Of a DNA stretch of 64,000 nt, positions 7,759 to 18,124 are shown piece by piece. A model generated the notes under the pieces. It was given only the letters and a program-made list of their open reading frames with translations, was not told the DNA's origin and did not search any database. How positions within the stretch are numbered: position 1 is the first letter of the stretch; every line of letters starts with the position of its first letter. Source of the DNA: an uncultured Duodenibacillus sp. (lineage in GTDB: Bacteria; Pseudomonadota; Gammaproteobacteria; Burkholderiales; Burkholderiaceae_F). Where the stretch lies: NCBI GenBank assembly GCA_944390715.1, contig CALXQS010000004.1, positions 62,001-126,000 on the forward strand. The letters are read 5' to 3'. A program made the position numbers and the translations under genes.

Positions 7759-9876
7759 TTACTGAGCTTCGTCGTTGAGAAGCGCCTTCATCGACAGACG
7801 CACGCGGCCGCGGTCGTCAAAGCCGATCACCTTGACGCGCACCGTCTGACCCTCGGAGAGGTAGTCGGAAACCTGATGCACGCGCTCGTTGGCAATCTGG
7901 CTGATGTGCAGCAGACCGTCCTTGCCGGGCAGAAGGCTGACGATGGCGCCGAAGTCGAGCAGCTTGAGGACTTTGCCCTCGTAGATCTGACCGACTTCGA
8001 GTTCGGCCGTGATCTCTTCAATGCGCTTCTTGGCGATTTCAGCCTGCTCCGTATCGTTGGAAGCAATCGTCACCATGCCGTCGTCTTCGACATTGATCTG
8101 GCAGCCGGTTTCCTCGCACAGCGCGCGGATCGTTGCGCCGCCCTTGCCGATGACGTCGCGAATCTTCTCGGGATTGATCTTGAGCGAGAGCAGACGCGGG
8201 GCCCAAACGGAGAGTTCCTTGGCGCCGTCGCCGGCCATCTCGTGCATCTTGCCCAGGATGTGCATGCGGCCCTCGTGAGCCTGAGCCAAAGCAGCCTGCA
8301 TGATCTCAGCCGTGATGCCTTCGATCTTGATGTCCATCTGCAAGGCGGTCACGCCGTTTTCGGTGCCGGCCACCTTGAAGTCCATGTCGCCCAGATGGTC
8401 TTCGTCGCCCAGAATGTCGGTCAGAACGGCAAACTTATTGCCTTCCTTGATGAGACCCATGGCAACGCCCGCCACATAATCCTTGAGAGGAACGCCGGCG
8501 TCGAGCATCGACAGGCAGCCGCCGCAGACCGAAGCCATGGAAGACGAACCGTTCGATTCGCAGATTTCAGAAACGACGCGGATCGTATAGTTGAACTCTT
8601 CAGCACTGGGCAGCACAGCCTTCAGAGCACGCTTGGCCAGACGGCCATGGCCGATTTCACGGCGCTTGGGGCTGCCCACGCGGCCGGTTTCGCCGGTTGC
8701 AAAGGGAGGCATGTTGTAGTGCATGATGAAGCGGTCGCGGCTCTCGCCCATGATGCTGTCGACAATCTGCTCATCCTGCTTGGTGCCAAGCGTGGTGAGA
8801 ACCAGCGCCTGAGTTTCGCCGCGCGTAAAGAGCGCCGAACCGTGCGTGCGGGGCAGAATCGACTGACGAATTTCGATCGGGCGCACCGTACGGGTGTCGC
8901 GGCCGTCGATGCGGGGCTTGCCGGCAAGAATGTTGCCGCGCACGATGTGCGCTTCCATCTCAAAGAGAATGCCGTGCACTTCGTTCATGTCGGGAGCTTC
9001 CGTTTCAGCCTTTTCTGCATCCTCGACGAGCGTCTTTTCAACGAGCTCATAGACCTCGCGCAGCTTGTCGTTGCGCAGCTGCTTGGAGCGGACCGTGTAC
9101 GCCTCTTCCAGACCTGCGTGCGCAATCTCCTTGATGCGGGCGATGAGCGCTTCATTCTTCGGAGCGGGCTGCCAATCCCAGGCAGGCTTGCCGGCCTCAG
9201 CCGTCAGCTCGTGAATGGCATTGATGGCGACCTGCATCTGCTGATGACCGAACATAACGGCATCGAGCATCGTCTTTTCGGGCAGACGGTCAGCTTCAGA
9301 CTCAACCATCAGCACGGCGCGTTCAGTACCGGCGACCACGAGGTCAAGGCGGCTGTCCTTGAGCTGAGTCAGAGTCGGATTGACCACGAACTGATCGTTG
9401 ATGTAGCCCACGCGGCAGGCGCCGATCGGTCCCTTAAACGGAATGCCCGAAATCGTCAGAGCGGCAGATGCGCCGATCATGGAGGGGATGTCGGGATCGA
9501 CTTCAGGATCCACGGAGAGCACGTGAATGATGACCTGCACTTCATTGAAGAATCCGTCCGGGAAAAGCGGACGAATCGGGCGGTCGATCAGACGGCTCGT
9601 GAGGGTTTCCTTTTCCGAAGGACGACCTTCGCGCTTAAAGAATCCGCCGGGGAATTTGCCGGCAGCATAAGCTTTCTCAATGTAGTCAACGGTAAGCGGG
9701 AAGAAGTCCTGACCGGGCTTGGCTTCCTTCTTGGCAACGACCGTGGCAAGCACCACCGTGTCGTCCATCTGGCAGATGACGGCGCCGCTGGCTTGGCGTG
9801 CGATTTCACCCGTGGTTAAGGTAACGTCGTGATCTCCGAAGCGAAAGCTCTTGGAGACTTTATTGAACATAGACAT
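7759..9876 (-). CDS. pnp: Polyribonucleotide nucleotidyltransferase (PNPase)
   Basis: Phosphorolytic 3'-5' exoribonuclease of RNA turnover and part of the degradosome where one exists; 705 residues, close to the E. coli 711. There are two RNase PH-like domains (residues 5-230 and 310-550, the second with the [10 protein letters not shown] region), then a KH domain ([21 protein letters not shown] near residue 565) and an S1 domain ([23 protein letters not shown] near residue 625). The start at 9876 ([11 protein letters not shown]) follows GAAGGAA; an in-frame ATG lies two codons later. rpsO lies upstream on the same strand, the classical rpsO-pnp arrangement. A long plus-strand ORF over this gene is a compositional shadow. 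Confidence 0.97.
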   Translation of the reverse strand: MSMFNKVSKSFRFGDHDVTLTTGEIARQASGAVICQMDDTVVLATVVAKKEAKPGQDFFPLTVDYIEKAYAAGKFPGGFFKREGRPSEKETLTSRLIDRPIRPLFPDGFFNEVQVIIHVLSVDPEVDPDIPSMIGASAALTISGIPFKGPIGACRVGYINDQFVVNPTLTQLKDSRLDLVVAGTERAVLMVESEADRLPEKTMLDAVMFGHQQMQVAINAIHELTAEAGKPAWDWQPAPKNEALIARIKEIAHAGLEEAYTVRSKQLRNDKLREVYELVEKTLVEDAEKAETEAPDMNEVHGILFEMEAHIVRGNILAGKPRIDGRDTRTVRPIEIRQSILPRTHGSALFTRGETQALVLTTLGTKQDEQIVDSIMGESRDRFIMHYNMPPFATGETGRVGSPKRREIGHGRLAKRALKAVLPSAEEFNYTIRVVSEICESNGSSSMASVCGGCLSMLDAGVPLKDYVAGVAMGLIKEGNKFAVLTDILGDEDHLGDMDFKVAGTENGVTALQMDIKIEGITAEIMQAALAQAHEGRMHILGKMHEMAGDGAKELSVWAPRLLSLKINPEKIRDVIGKGGATIRALCEETGCQINVEDDGMVTIASNDTEQAEIAKKRIEEITAELEVGQIYEGKVLKLLDFGAIVSLLPGKDGLLHISQIANERVHQVSDYLSEGQTVRVKVIGFDDRGRVRLSMKALLNDEAQ

Positions 9877-10213
9877 GTGTGAGTGTTCCTTCAAATAAAT
9901 GAATTGAGCTGCTCACCCGGTCTTCACGGCTTGCTGTCGTCTGAGCCGTGCCAGAAATAAGCAACGGCAGACAGACCGACGGCACGCTGCGGCACAGAAG
10001 CTTTCAGTGTTCTCGGAAAAATATGAGGAAAAAAGCCCTTGTGTCGCAACGCGCGCTGACCATCAAGCGAAGCGTGCCGACCGGGATGAAACGAAATGAG
10101 AAAAGAGCTCTAAAGAACGAAAAGAGATGTCTGAGGCGCTTGCGTCCTCGGACCTGCGACAAACTGACGGCCTGTTTGCTGTCCGGCAAACAGGCCGCAG
10201 ATTGTGCAGCAGA
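9877..10213 (-). other. rpsO-pnp intergenic leader (no gene)
   Basis: A 337-bp region with no convincing ORF. It holds the rpsO-distal hairpin (10169-10196) and GC-rich inverted sequences near pnp. In E. coli the equivalent leader is cut by RNase III and used for PNPase autocontrol; by position this region is a candidate for the same, but no processing site is evident from sequence alone. Confidence 0.5.
10169..10196 (-). terminator. Hairpin after rpsO, probable partial terminator
   Basis: GGCCTGTTTGC (10169-10179) pairs perfectly with GCAAACAGGCC (10186-10196), with a 6-base loop. The minus-strand tail is poor in T, so read-through into pnp is likely. Confidence 0.6.
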
Positions 10214-10480
10214 TTACTTGCGCAGGCCGAGCGTATCGATGAGCTTGCGATACGCATTGACGTCCTTGCCCTTGAGGTAGTCAAGGAGCTTGCGGCGGCG
10301 GCTGACCATCTTAAGCAGACCGCGGCGGGAGTGATGATCCTTCTTGTGTTCCTTGAAGTGGCCGGTCAGAGAGTTGATGCGGGCCGTCAAAAGAGCGACC
10401 TGAACCTCAGGAGAACCGGTATCACCGGGCGTACGGGCAAACTTGGCAACGATTTCAGCCTTGTTGATCTGTTCAGACAT
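10214..10480 (-). CDS. rpsO: 30S ribosomal protein S15
   Basis: Primary 16S rRNA-binding protein of the small subunit, 88 residues. The family signature is complete: [36 protein letters not shown] and [10 protein letters not shown]. The start at 10480 ([11 protein letters not shown]) follows AGGTGA. It is read into pnp; S15 normally represses its own translation, but no leader structure was assigned here. Confidence 0.97.
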   Translation of the reverse strand: MSEQINKAEIVAKFARTPGDTGSPEVQVALLTARINSLTGHFKEHKKDHHSRRGLLKMVSRRRKLLDYLKGKDVNAYRKLIDTLGLRK

Positions 10481-10637
10481 GTAATTCACCTAAATAATTG
10501 GCGGTTAAACGTGCGGTGCCGGTGTCGAGGCCTGCACCGTGAAAGAAAACGCTTCATTGTACTTAATTCCCCTGAAAAATCAAGGGCGCCCGCGGCTCCT
10601 TCTGCATGATCAAAGCCTGTCAGCCGGTTTTCTCTTC

Positions 10638-13118
10638 TCAGAGATAGCGCCCGGTGCGGCTGTCTGGACACATTCTGATCTTCTGCACCGTTCCCGCCGC
10701 CACGATCGTTCCGCCTGCCAGACCTCCCTCGGGGCCCATGTCGATGATCCAGTCGGCATTGCGGATCATGTCAAGATCATGCTCGATGACGACGACCGTC
10801 GCCCCGCTTTCGATCAGTCGATCAATGACTTCAAGAAGCGTGCGCACATCAAGCGGATGCAGTCCGATGGTGGGCTCGTCGAACACAAATACGGCGCTTT
10901 GCTGCGAGCGTCCGATCTCTCCGGCAAGCTTAAGCCGCTGAGCTTCACCGCCCGACAGATTGGGCGTAGCCTCGCCCAGCGTCAAGTACCCAAGCCCCAG
11001 ATCGTCAAGCGTCTGCAGCCTGCGGCAGACCGTGGTCAGTCCCGTGCAGGCCTCAAGCGCCGAATGCACGTCCATCTCCATGAGCTCGGGCAGCGTATAG
11101 GCGCCTCCTTTTTTGTTCTCAAACCTCACCGTCTGCGCCTGACGGCCATAGCGGCTGCCGCGGCAATCCGGGCAATCGATGCTCACATCCGGCAAAAACT
11201 GCACGTCAAGATTGACTTCTCCAGTTCCGTCGCAGGTCGCACAGCGCAGCTTTCCCGTGTTGTAGGAAAAGTCTCCTGCCTTCAATCCGTGCTCCTTGGC
11301 CGTGCTTGTTTTAGCAAAAACCTTGCGCAGCTCATCGTGCACGTTGGCATAAGTCGCCACCGTTGAGCGCACATTGACGCCGATGGGCGAGGCATCAATG
11401 AGCTTGACGGCTGCAATGCCTTCGGCCTCAAGACTTATGACGTGCGCGGGCAATTCCTTGCCGGCCGAGCGCGCGGCAAGCGCCGGCACAAGGCTCTCGA
11501 GCACAAGGGTCGTCTTGCCTGAGCCCGACACGCCCGTCACGACCGTAAGGCGCCCTTTGGGAATGCGCACCGAAAGAGGCTTGACCGTATGAATCGCACC
11601 AGTTTCAAGCAAAATCTCTCCGTTGTCGAAAACATGGTCAGCCGCAGCAGGCTTTCTGACCGCAACCGTCTGTCCGGCGAGAAATGGACCGATGCGCGAG
11701 GCTGCGTTTTGAGCGAGCTCTCGTACAGTCCCCTCGGCAATCAGCACGCCGCCTTCGGCGCCGGCTCCCGGTCCCATTTCAATCAAGTGATCGGCCGCTT
11801 TGAGAATCTGCACGTCGTGATCGACAAACACCACGGAATTGCCGTCCGCCACCAAATCGCGCATGACGTCCAAGAGCCCTTCAATATTGCTCGGGTGCAG
11901 ACCGATCGAAGGCTCATCCAGAACATAGAGCACGCCCGTGGTGCGGTTTCTGACGGCACGGGCAAGCTGCATGCGCTGCCGCTCGCCGGTTGAAAGCGTG
12001 GAAGAAGCTCGATCCAGACTCAGGTACCCTAAGCCCAGATCGCACAGCCGTCGGGCATTTTCCAAAAACGACTCGCAAATGCTCTGCGCCATGGGCCGCA
12101 TCGGCTCAGGCACCGTCTGCGGCACGCCCTTGACCCAGTCGATGAGCTGCACAAGCGTTTTGCTGCAGGCTTGGGCAAGCGTAATGCCCCGCACCAGAGG
12201 TGCTCTGGCCTTCTCAGAGAGCCGCGTTCCTGCGCATGCCGGGCAAGGCTCTTCCTTGAGAAACTTCGCCACGCGCTTCATGCCGGACTCATCCTTGACC
12301 TTGGAGAGCGCATTTTCTACCGTGCGCACTGCACTGAAATAAGTAAAGTCAAGTTCCGTCGGATTCGAGTTTTTTCCGCCTTTATAGAGAATATGCCGCT
12401 TTTGAGCCGGCCCGTCGAAGACGATTTCTTTTTCCTTTTGCGACAGCTCCTTGAACGGCACGTTCGTGCGCACGCCCATCTCGCGGCACACATCAACCAT
12501 CAGGGACCACATCAATGATCCCCAGACCACCACGGCGCCCTGCTCGATGGTGAGATTTTCATCAGGCACAAGCGTCGAGCGATCAACCGTGCGCACGATG
12601 CCCGTGCCGCTGCAGGCCGGACAAGCCCCTGCCCCATTAAATGACAAATCTTCCGCCGACGGTCCGAAAAAATGCGCGCCGCACTGTTCGCAGACAATTT
12701 CTTTTTCCGCAGCAACGGCCAGCGTCGGCGGCACATGATGCCCGTTGGGGCACACATGGCTGCCCAGGCGGGAAAACATCAACCGCAGACTGTTGAGCAG
12801 TTCCGTTGCCGTGCCGAAAGTGCTCCGCACGCCTGCAATGCCGGGCCTTTGCCGCAGCGCCAGCGCTGCCGGCACATGCAGCACGTCGTCGACGCTGGCC
12901 TTGGCCGCCATCGTCATGCGCCGCCTCGTATATGTCGACAAAGAGTCAAGATAGCGCCGCGAGCCCTCGGCGTAGAGCACGCCAAGCGCCAAGGAAGACT
13001 TTCCCGAACCGGAAACGCCGGCAATGCCGACGATTTCGTGCAAAGGTACTGAAACACTCAGATTTTTGAGGTTGTGCACACGTGCACCGCGCACTTCAAT
13101 GCTCTCGATTGTGCTCAT
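10638..13118 (-). CDS. UvrA-like ABC-type excinuclease paralogue lacking the UvrB-binding domain
   Basis: An 826-residue UvrA paralogue; housekeeping UvrA is about 940. Two ABC modules are complete: Walker A GVSGSGKSSLA near residue 36 and GVSGSGKTTLV near residue 520, signatures LSTGERQRMQLA and LSGGEAQRLKLA, and Walker B VLYVLDEPSIGLH and VFVFDEPTIGLH. Zinc-binding cysteine pairs occur (CEQC, CPACSGTG, CPAC, CATCDGTG, CPDCRGSRY). After the first Walker A region the protein passes directly to CEQCGAHFFG, so the segment that contacts UvrB in E. coli UvrA is missing. Such class II proteins (UvrA2, DrrC-like) are linked to damage tolerance or drug resistance rather than standard repair. The start at 13118 has no clear Shine-Dalgarno sequence. 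Confidence 0.85.
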   Translation of the reverse strand: MSTIESIEVRGARVHNLKNLSVSVPLHEIVGIAGVSGSGKSSLALGVLYAEGSRRYLDSLSTYTRRRMTMAAKASVDDVLHVPAALALRQRPGIAGVRSTFGTATELLNSLRLMFSRLGSHVCPNGHHVPPTLAVAAEKEIVCEQCGAHFFGPSAEDLSFNGAGACPACSGTGIVRTVDRSTLVPDENLTIEQGAVVVWGSLMWSLMVDVCREMGVRTNVPFKELSQKEKEIVFDGPAQKRHILYKGGKNSNPTELDFTYFSAVRTVENALSKVKDESGMKRVAKFLKEEPCPACAGTRLSEKARAPLVRGITLAQACSKTLVQLIDWVKGVPQTVPEPMRPMAQSICESFLENARRLCDLGLGYLSLDRASSTLSTGERQRMQLARAVRNRTTGVLYVLDEPSIGLHPSNIEGLLDVMRDLVADGNSVVFVDHDVQILKAADHLIEMGPGAGAEGGVLIAEGTVRELAQNAASRIGPFLAGQTVAVRKPAAADHVFDNGEILLETGAIHTVKPLSVRIPKGRLTVVTGVSGSGKTTLVLESLVPALAARSAGKELPAHVISLEAEGIAAVKLIDASPIGVNVRSTVATYANVHDELRKVFAKTSTAKEHGLKAGDFSYNTGKLRCATCDGTGEVNLDVQFLPDVSIDCPDCRGSRYGRQAQTVRFENKKGGAYTLPELMEMDVHSALEACTGLTTVCRRLQTLDDLGLGYLTLGEATPNLSGGEAQRLKLAGEIGRSQQSAVFVFDEPTIGLHPLDVRTLLEVIDRLIESGATVVVIEHDLDMIRNADWIIDMGPEGGLAGGTIVAAGTVQKIRMCPDSRTGRYL

Positions 13119-13266
13119 GGCTGTCGAAAAAAAAATTGACAAATAGACGAATGGCTTATTGACAACTTGACGCGCCGCGCTAAAGTATGCGCTCTTTGTC
13201 TCGTTTCATTTTTCAACCCACTCTTGCCGGCTCAATTTTCTGCTTCCTGCTCTGCTCGCCCTCAGC

Positions 13267-14253
13267 ATGCCGGCAAACTCAACTGCTTCACACCGCATGA
13301 TTAAAACACTGCCTGCGCGCTTTCGCAACCTGCCCACTCCAATGGCAGGACTGGCTCTCGGCGTTGCCAGCCTCGGCGTTTGCTTTGAACTGGCGCTGCC
13401 CTGTCAGGGATGGGCGCAAGCTGCAGGAGCGCTGACTGCTGCCGTTTTGCTCAGTCTTTTAAGTCTGCGCTACATCTTTCACTTTGACACGCTCATTGCC
13501 GATCTCAAGCACCCGGTGCTCGGCAGCATCGCTCCGACCTTTGCCATGTGCCTGATGGTGCTATCCAAAACAATCGGACTTGCTTCGATCAATGCCGGAG
13601 CCGTTGTCTGGTCGGCGGCAGTCCTTTTGCACGTGCTGATTCTGGCAGCGTTTGCCTACCACCGACTCTCAACGCCCAGCCTTGAAGTCATGGTGCCCAG
13701 CTGGTTCGTGCCGCCCGTGGGACTGATCGTAGCCGATGTCGCCTTCCCAGGCATTGAGTGGCTGCACCCGATTGCCGTCGTCATCTTGTACATTGGTCTG
13801 GCGAGCTACGCCATTTTGCTGCCCGTGATGCTCTATCGGCTCTTTTTCTATGCCTCCATTCAAACAGGCGCGCAGCCCACAATCGCCATCATGGCCGCAC
13901 CTGCAAGTCTGAGCCTGGCAGGATACCTTTCCGTCGTCAATGAGCCCAATTTGCTTTTATGCGCCGTTCTTCTGGGCATCGCCATCTTGATGACCGTGGC
14001 CATTTATTTTGCCTTCTGGCGTCTGCTGCGGCTGCAGTTTTCGCCTGGCTACGCCGCCTTCACATTCCCGATGGCCATCGGCGCCACGGCTCTGTACAAA
14101 GCTGCCGAGGCTCTTGCAGACATTCCCGGGGCTCTTGAATATGAACGCACGCTGCGGCTGATTGCGCACGCCGAGCTTGCCGTCGCGGCGCTCGTGATTT
14201 TCTACGTGCTGGCGTTGTACTTGAAAAACTTCAAGGATTTCCTTCCCAAGTAG
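13267..14253 (+). CDS. TDT-family transporter (TehA/SLAC1-like)
   Basis: Integral membrane protein of about 328 residues with ten predicted helices, of the tellurite-resistance/dicarboxylate transporter (TDT) family. Family-like segments are PMAGLALGVASLG near residue 24, VPSWFVPPVGLIVADVAFPG near residue 140 and YAAFTFPMAIGATALYKAAE near residue 260. The family includes TehA, malate permeases, sulfite exporters and plant anion channels, so the substrate (an anion or weak acid) cannot be named. The start could be the ATG at 13267 or at 13297; neither has a strong ribosome-binding site. It is convergent with leuA. Confidence 0.8.
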   Translation: MPANSTASHRMIKTLPARFRNLPTPMAGLALGVASLGVCFELALPCQGWAQAAGALTAAVLLSLLSLRYIFHFDTLIADLKHPVLGSIAPTFAMCLMVLSKTIGLASINAGAVVWSAAVLLHVLILAAFAYHRLSTPSLEVMVPSWFVPPVGLIVADVAFPGIEWLHPIAVVILYIGLASYAILLPVMLYRLFFYASIQTGAQPTIAIMAAPASLSLAGYLSVVNEPNLLLCAVLLGIAILMTVAIYFAFWRLLRLQFSPGYAAFTFPMAIGATALYKAAEALADIPGALEYERTLRLIAHAELAVAALVIFYVLALYLKNFKDFLPK

Positions 14254-14270
14254 TCCTCCATCAAAGCGCA

Positions 14271-14307
14271 AAAAAAGCCTCGCCGCAATTGTGCTCGCAG
14301 CAAGGCT
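14271..14307 (-). terminator. Intrinsic terminator of leuA
   Basis: On the minus strand AGCCTTGCTGC pairs with GCGGCGAGGCT (three G-T pairs) and is followed by a T run. It lies 65 bases after the leuA stop. Confidence 0.85.
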
Positions 14308-14372
14308 GATGGGTTCTGCATCGGACTGCGCGCTTGCAGCGCAGCCCGAATGCGCCGGCAAAGTTTGGTCGG

Positions 14373-15911
14373 CTACACCGCGTGCTGAGGATTGCAGGGA
14401 GCTTCGGTGGCAAGCTTGCTGAGCGCATTGAGATACGCCTTGGCAGAAGCCGCAATGATGTCCGGATCGGCCCCCGTGCCGTTGACCACGCGGCCGCCCT
14501 TGGAAAGACGCACCGTCACGTCGCCCAGACTTTCCGTGCCGCCCGTAATGGCATTGACGCTGTAAAGGAGCATTTCGGCGCCCGAGTTCACCTCGGCCTC
14601 GATGGCTCGCAGCGAGGCGTCCACCGGCCCGTTTCCGTCGGCCGTAGAGCGTTTCTCCACGCCGTCCTCGGTCCACACGACAGTCGCCGTCGGTCGCTCG
14701 CCCGTTTCAGACTGCTGCGTGATGCTGACAAACTCATAGCGGTCGCGCTGGCGACGCTTGTCCGAACCGCGAAAGAGCGCCTGGATGTCTTCATCGAAAA
14801 TCTGGCTCTTGCGGTCAGCAAGATCCTTAAAGCGCAGGAACGCATCGTTGAGCTCAGCCTCGGACGAAAGCGGGATGCCGAGCTCCTTGACGCGCTGACG
14901 GAAGGCATTGCGCCCGGAGAGCTTGCCAAGAACGATCTTGTTGGTCGACCAGCCAACGTCCTCGGCGCGCATGATTTCATAAGTTTCGCGGCTCTTGAGC
15001 ACGCCGTCTTGGTGAATGCCCGAGGCGTGCGCAAAGGCATTGGCGCCGACCACTGCCTTGTTGGGCTGCACGGGAAAGCCGGTGATCGAGCTCACGAGCT
15101 TGGAAGCCGGCACGATCTGCTCGCAGTGAATGCCTGTTTCAAGACCAAAATAATCTCGACGGGTGCGCACGGCCATCACCACCTCTTCGAGCGCACAGTT
15201 GCCGGCGCGCTCGCCCAGGCCGTTGATCGTGCACTCAATCTGACGTGCGCCGCCCACCTTGACGCCGGCAAGCGAATTAGCCGTCGCCATGCCCAGGTCA
15301 TTGTGGCAGTGCACTGACCAGATGGCCTTGTCGGAATTGGGAACGCGTTCGCGCAGCGCTCTCAAAAATTCTCCGTAAAGTTCGGGCGTCGCATATCCCA
15401 CCGTATCGGGAATGTTGACCGTCGTGGCGCCCGCGGCAATGGTCGCCTCGCAAATGCGGGCCAGGAAGTCGAGTTCAGACCGATAGCCGTCTTCAGCTGA
15501 AAATTCCACGTCATCGGTGTAGTTTTTCGCCGCCTTCACGGCCGCTACGGCGCGCTCGAGAACTTCTTCGGGCGTCATGCGCAGCTTCTTTTCCATGTGC
15601 AGAGGCGAAGTTGCGATAAAGGTATGAATGCGCTTGCGTTCGGCCGGCCGAATAGCTTCGCCAGCACGCTCGATGTCGCGCAAGCTTGCACGGGCAAGCG
15701 AGCAGACCGTACTCTCGCGCACGTGCTGAGCAATCTGATGAATCGCATCAAAATCGCCCTGAGAGCTTGCCGCAAACCCTGCTTCCATGACGTCTACGCC
15801 CAGACGCTCAAGCTGCAGCGCAATGCGAAGCTTCTCCTCCTGAGTCATCGAAGCGCCGGGGCTCTGCTCCCCATCTCGCAGCGTCGTGTCGAATATCACC
15901 AGACGTTCCAT
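14373..15911 (-). CDS. leuA: 2-isopropylmalate synthase
   Basis: First committed enzyme of leucine synthesis; condenses acetyl-CoA with 2-ketoisovalerate. 512 residues, the usual long form. The TIM-barrel begins with [16 protein letters not shown] (catalytic Arg, metal Asp) near residue 8; [11 protein letters not shown] near residue 200 gives the metal-binding His pair; [15 protein letters not shown] follows. The C-terminal third (about 390-512) is the leucine-sensing regulatory domain. The start at 15911 ([14 protein letters not shown]) follows AGGAGTG; a longer in-frame N-terminus to 15986 is not expected for the family. It is monocistronic with a terminator at its 3' end. Confidence 0.95.
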   Translation of the reverse strand: MERLVIFDTTLRDGEQSPGASMTQEEKLRIALQLERLGVDVMEAGFAASSQGDFDAIHQIAQHVRESTVCSLARASLRDIERAGEAIRPAERKRIHTFIATSPLHMEKKLRMTPEEVLERAVAAVKAAKNYTDDVEFSAEDGYRSELDFLARICEATIAAGATTVNIPDTVGYATPELYGEFLRALRERVPNSDKAIWSVHCHNDLGMATANSLAGVKVGGARQIECTINGLGERAGNCALEEVVMAVRTRRDYFGLETGIHCEQIVPASKLVSSITGFPVQPNKAVVGANAFAHASGIHQDGVLKSRETYEIMRAEDVGWSTNKIVLGKLSGRNAFRQRVKELGIPLSSEAELNDAFLRFKDLADRKSQIFDEDIQALFRGSDKRRQRDRYEFVSITQQSETGERPTATVVWTEDGVEKRSTADGNGPVDASLRAIEAEVNSGAEMLLYSVNAITGGTESLGDVTVRLSKGGRVVNGTGADPDIIAASAKAYLNALSKLATEAPCNPQHAV

Positions 15912-16063
15912 AGTCGTCACCACTCCTAAAAGTTGTTTGAAGCACCTGCCTGGACCCGATGATCGCAAAAAACGCAGGGCATCCATTAAAAGTAGCCCAT
16001 GAAGCTCACTGCGTCAAGTCCTTTTGACTCGCGGGCAACGCCCGGCGCCGCCCCGCAAGCTTT

Positions 16064-16999
16064 CTACCATTGCCTGCGAAAAGCCCGCAGCGACAGCAGC
16101 ACGCCGGCAAGCAGCAGCGCCAAGCCGGCCGTCATTGTGGGCTCAGGCCAGGCTGCGCGCAGCGCATGCGCGTAGATCACCGCAAAAATCGTTTCAAAAA
16201 CGATGAGCTGTCCCCCCAAAGCCGTCGGCAGCCTCTGGCTCATTGCATTCCAAAGCACGATGCCCAGCCACGAGCAGATGATGCCTGAGGCGGCAACCAC
16301 AAACACAAACCACCATGGATCAGGCCCCAAAAGCGCGCGCCCAGGTTCATCAAAGCTCCATACGAGCAGATAAAAAATGACGGCAAAGGGCAGCGTCGTC
16401 AGTCCCTGCGCAGTCGACCACGTCCGGGCAGATCGCTCTGGATGCGCGAGCAGCCACTCTGCATTGCGGATCGGATACCAAGTCCAAGTCAAAAGCGCCA
16501 GCACTCCCATAAAAACTCCGAACCAAAACCGCGAGCTGCCGTCGAGCGATGCTTCAACGACAAGTTTGAATTCCGTGATGTTGGCCGTCACCATGCCGGC
16601 CAAAATCAAAATCAGACCCGGCGCCAGCTTGGCCAAAGGCAGTCCCCGTCCCTTGCGTCTGCTCTTAAAGTTTGAAACAAGCGCCACCAGCACGGGAACA
16701 AGCGACATGCACATGCCGGCAAAAGGAGCTCCGGCATACTGAATGCAGTAGGTCAGGCACCAAAAATAGACGATATTCCCAATCACGCCCAGCTTGGCCA
16801 CGTAAATCCAATCGGCAAGCGTGTAGCAGCGCAGTTCATTGCGCTCAAGCCAAACCAGAGGGCCGGCAAGAAGCCCGAAGCTCACAAAACGGCCGGCAGC
16901 GATGTAGGCCGGATCGTATTGCGGCAGCACCAAGGGCACGAGATAGACGAAGCCCCAGATCATGCAGGCGGCAATGCCGTAAAAAACGCCGATGAACAT
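16064..16999 (-). CDS. EamA/DMT-family transporter
   Basis: Inner-membrane protein of about 311 residues with ten predicted helices, drug/metabolite transporter superfamily. Segments such as GIAACMIWGFVYLVP at the N-terminus, YCIQYAGAPFAGMCMSLVPV near residue 90 and AMSQRLPTALGGQLIVFETIFAVIYA near residue 255 fit the two EamA repeats. The start chosen at 16999 (MFIGVFYGIAAC) leads straight into the first helix; an upstream GTG at 17062 would add 21 residues. Neither has a good ribosome-binding site. Substrate unknown; relatives export amino acids or other metabolites. Confidence 0.8.
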   Translation of the reverse strand: MFIGVFYGIAACMIWGFVYLVPLVLPQYDPAYIAAGRFVSFGLLAGPLVWLERNELRCYTLADWIYVAKLGVIGNIVYFWCLTYCIQYAGAPFAGMCMSLVPVLVALVSNFKSRRKGRGLPLAKLAPGLILILAGMVTANITEFKLVVEASLDGSSRFWFGVFMGVLALLTWTWYPIRNAEWLLAHPERSARTWSTAQGLTTLPFAVIFYLLVWSFDEPGRALLGPDPWWFVFVVAASGIICSWLGIVLWNAMSQRLPTALGGQLIVFETIFAVIYAHALRAAWPEPTMTAGLALLLAGVLLSLRAFRRQW

Positions 17000-17204
17000 A
17001 AATGAATCGAGAAATTTCGCGCTGATCGGAAAACTTTTTTGTGCAGCATCGGATTTTGGCACAAACGCATCGCCTTGCTCCGAAGTACAATAAATTGGTT
17101 GAGGTCTTTGCCGGCGTTCTCGCTTGAATGCCCCGGCATGCGCAGAGTGCCTGCCGACCCGCCGGCTTCTGCCTCCTATGGCTTTTGTATAGGTTCAATT
17201 CATC

Positions 17205-17921
17205 ATGACTACTGCTCCTTTGACCGAATGGTTTCGCCACGTTCCCGAAGACAAATGGCTGCGCGATCCCGCCGCAAGCCGCGCCGATGCACAGAGCATC
17301 TGGGAAAAGCTTGAGCTAAAGCCCGGCGTGCGCGTTTTCGAGTGTCCATGCGGCAAGGCCGACATCAGCTTTCCGCTCGCGCGCATGGGCGCTCAGGTTG
17401 AGGGCATGGACTTTAATTCGCACTTCGTAGCAGCTGCACGCAACAAGTTCTACCGCGCGGGACTGCAGGGCAGCTTCAGAACCGAGGACATGCGCAAGGC
17501 TCAGCTGCCCGGCGGCATGGATCTTGTCATCAACTGGTCGAGCTCCTTCGGCTACTTTTCCGATGCAGGCAATGCAGATCTGCTCGGGCGTTTTGCCGCC
17601 TGCCTGGTTCCGGGCGGCAGGCTTCTCATTGAAGTCGCCAATCCAGACCGCGTGATTGCCGGTGAAGCCACCCGCATCATCGCCTCCGGTGAAATGCTTG
17701 CCGAAAACTGGGATCCCGAAACGCACCGCGCAGGCGTTGTTTTCCCTGCCACCGATTACCGCGGACCTGTAGTTGCCAGCGTGCGCATCTACAAGACCGA
17801 AGAGTTTGAAGCCATGATCAAGGAAGCGGGGCTTGAGCTCGTTGGCTTTTTCGGTCCCGGCTTCACGCCCTTTACGCGGCAAAGCCAGCGTCTGATCGTG
17901 ATGGCGAAAAAGCCCGCTTAA
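17205..17921 (+). CDS. Class I SAM-dependent methyltransferase
   Basis: Cytoplasmic methyltransferase of 238 residues. The Rossmann-like SAM site is visible as VRVFECPCGKADISFPLA near residue 45 (motif I, with Cys-Pro-Cys in place of the usual Gly-x-Gly) and VEGMDFNSHFV near residue 68 (acidic ribose-binding residue). LVINWSSSFGYFSDAGNADLL near residue 110 and LVPGGRLLIEVANPD near residue 137 match motifs IV and V. The FGYF segment resembles the small-molecule methyltransferase group. The substrate is unknown. It stands alone, divergent from the EamA gene, with a strong terminator. Confidence 0.8.
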   Translation: MTTAPLTEWFRHVPEDKWLRDPAASRADAQSIWEKLELKPGVRVFECPCGKADISFPLARMGAQVEGMDFNSHFVAAARNKFYRAGLQGSFRTEDMRKAQLPGGMDLVINWSSSFGYFSDAGNADLLGRFAACLVPGGRLLIEVANPDRVIAGEATRIIASGEMLAENWDPETHRAGVVFPATDYRGPVVASVRIYKTEEFEAMIKEAGLELVGFFGPGFTPFTRQSQRLIVMAKKPA

Positions 17922-17961
17922 GCCGCAAGCCTCATCTTTTGCTTCTTGAGGTGCTTGATCA

Positions 17962-17992
17962 AGCCGCGCTCAACTGCAGCGCGGCTTTTTTC
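17962..17992 (+). terminator. Intrinsic terminator of the methyltransferase gene
   Basis: AGCCGCGCT (17962-17970) pairs with AGCGCGGCT (17978-17986), followed by six T. Confidence 0.9.
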
Positions 17993-18124
17993 ATGTCTGG
18001 ATCAAACGCGGAAAGCTTGCAAAATTTGATTGCATTTGCGCAGATTGTGTTTGCATGCAAAGGAGCTAGGATATGCATAAGTTCTGCCCATTATCGAGGG
18101 TGATCAATTAAGGAGCGTTTGATC

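Noticed and set aside
7702..9819. A 705-codon plus-strand ORF opposite pnp
   Set aside because: It mirrors the codon structure of pnp, shows repetitive His/Asp/Val composition and no family. pnp is certain on the other strand.
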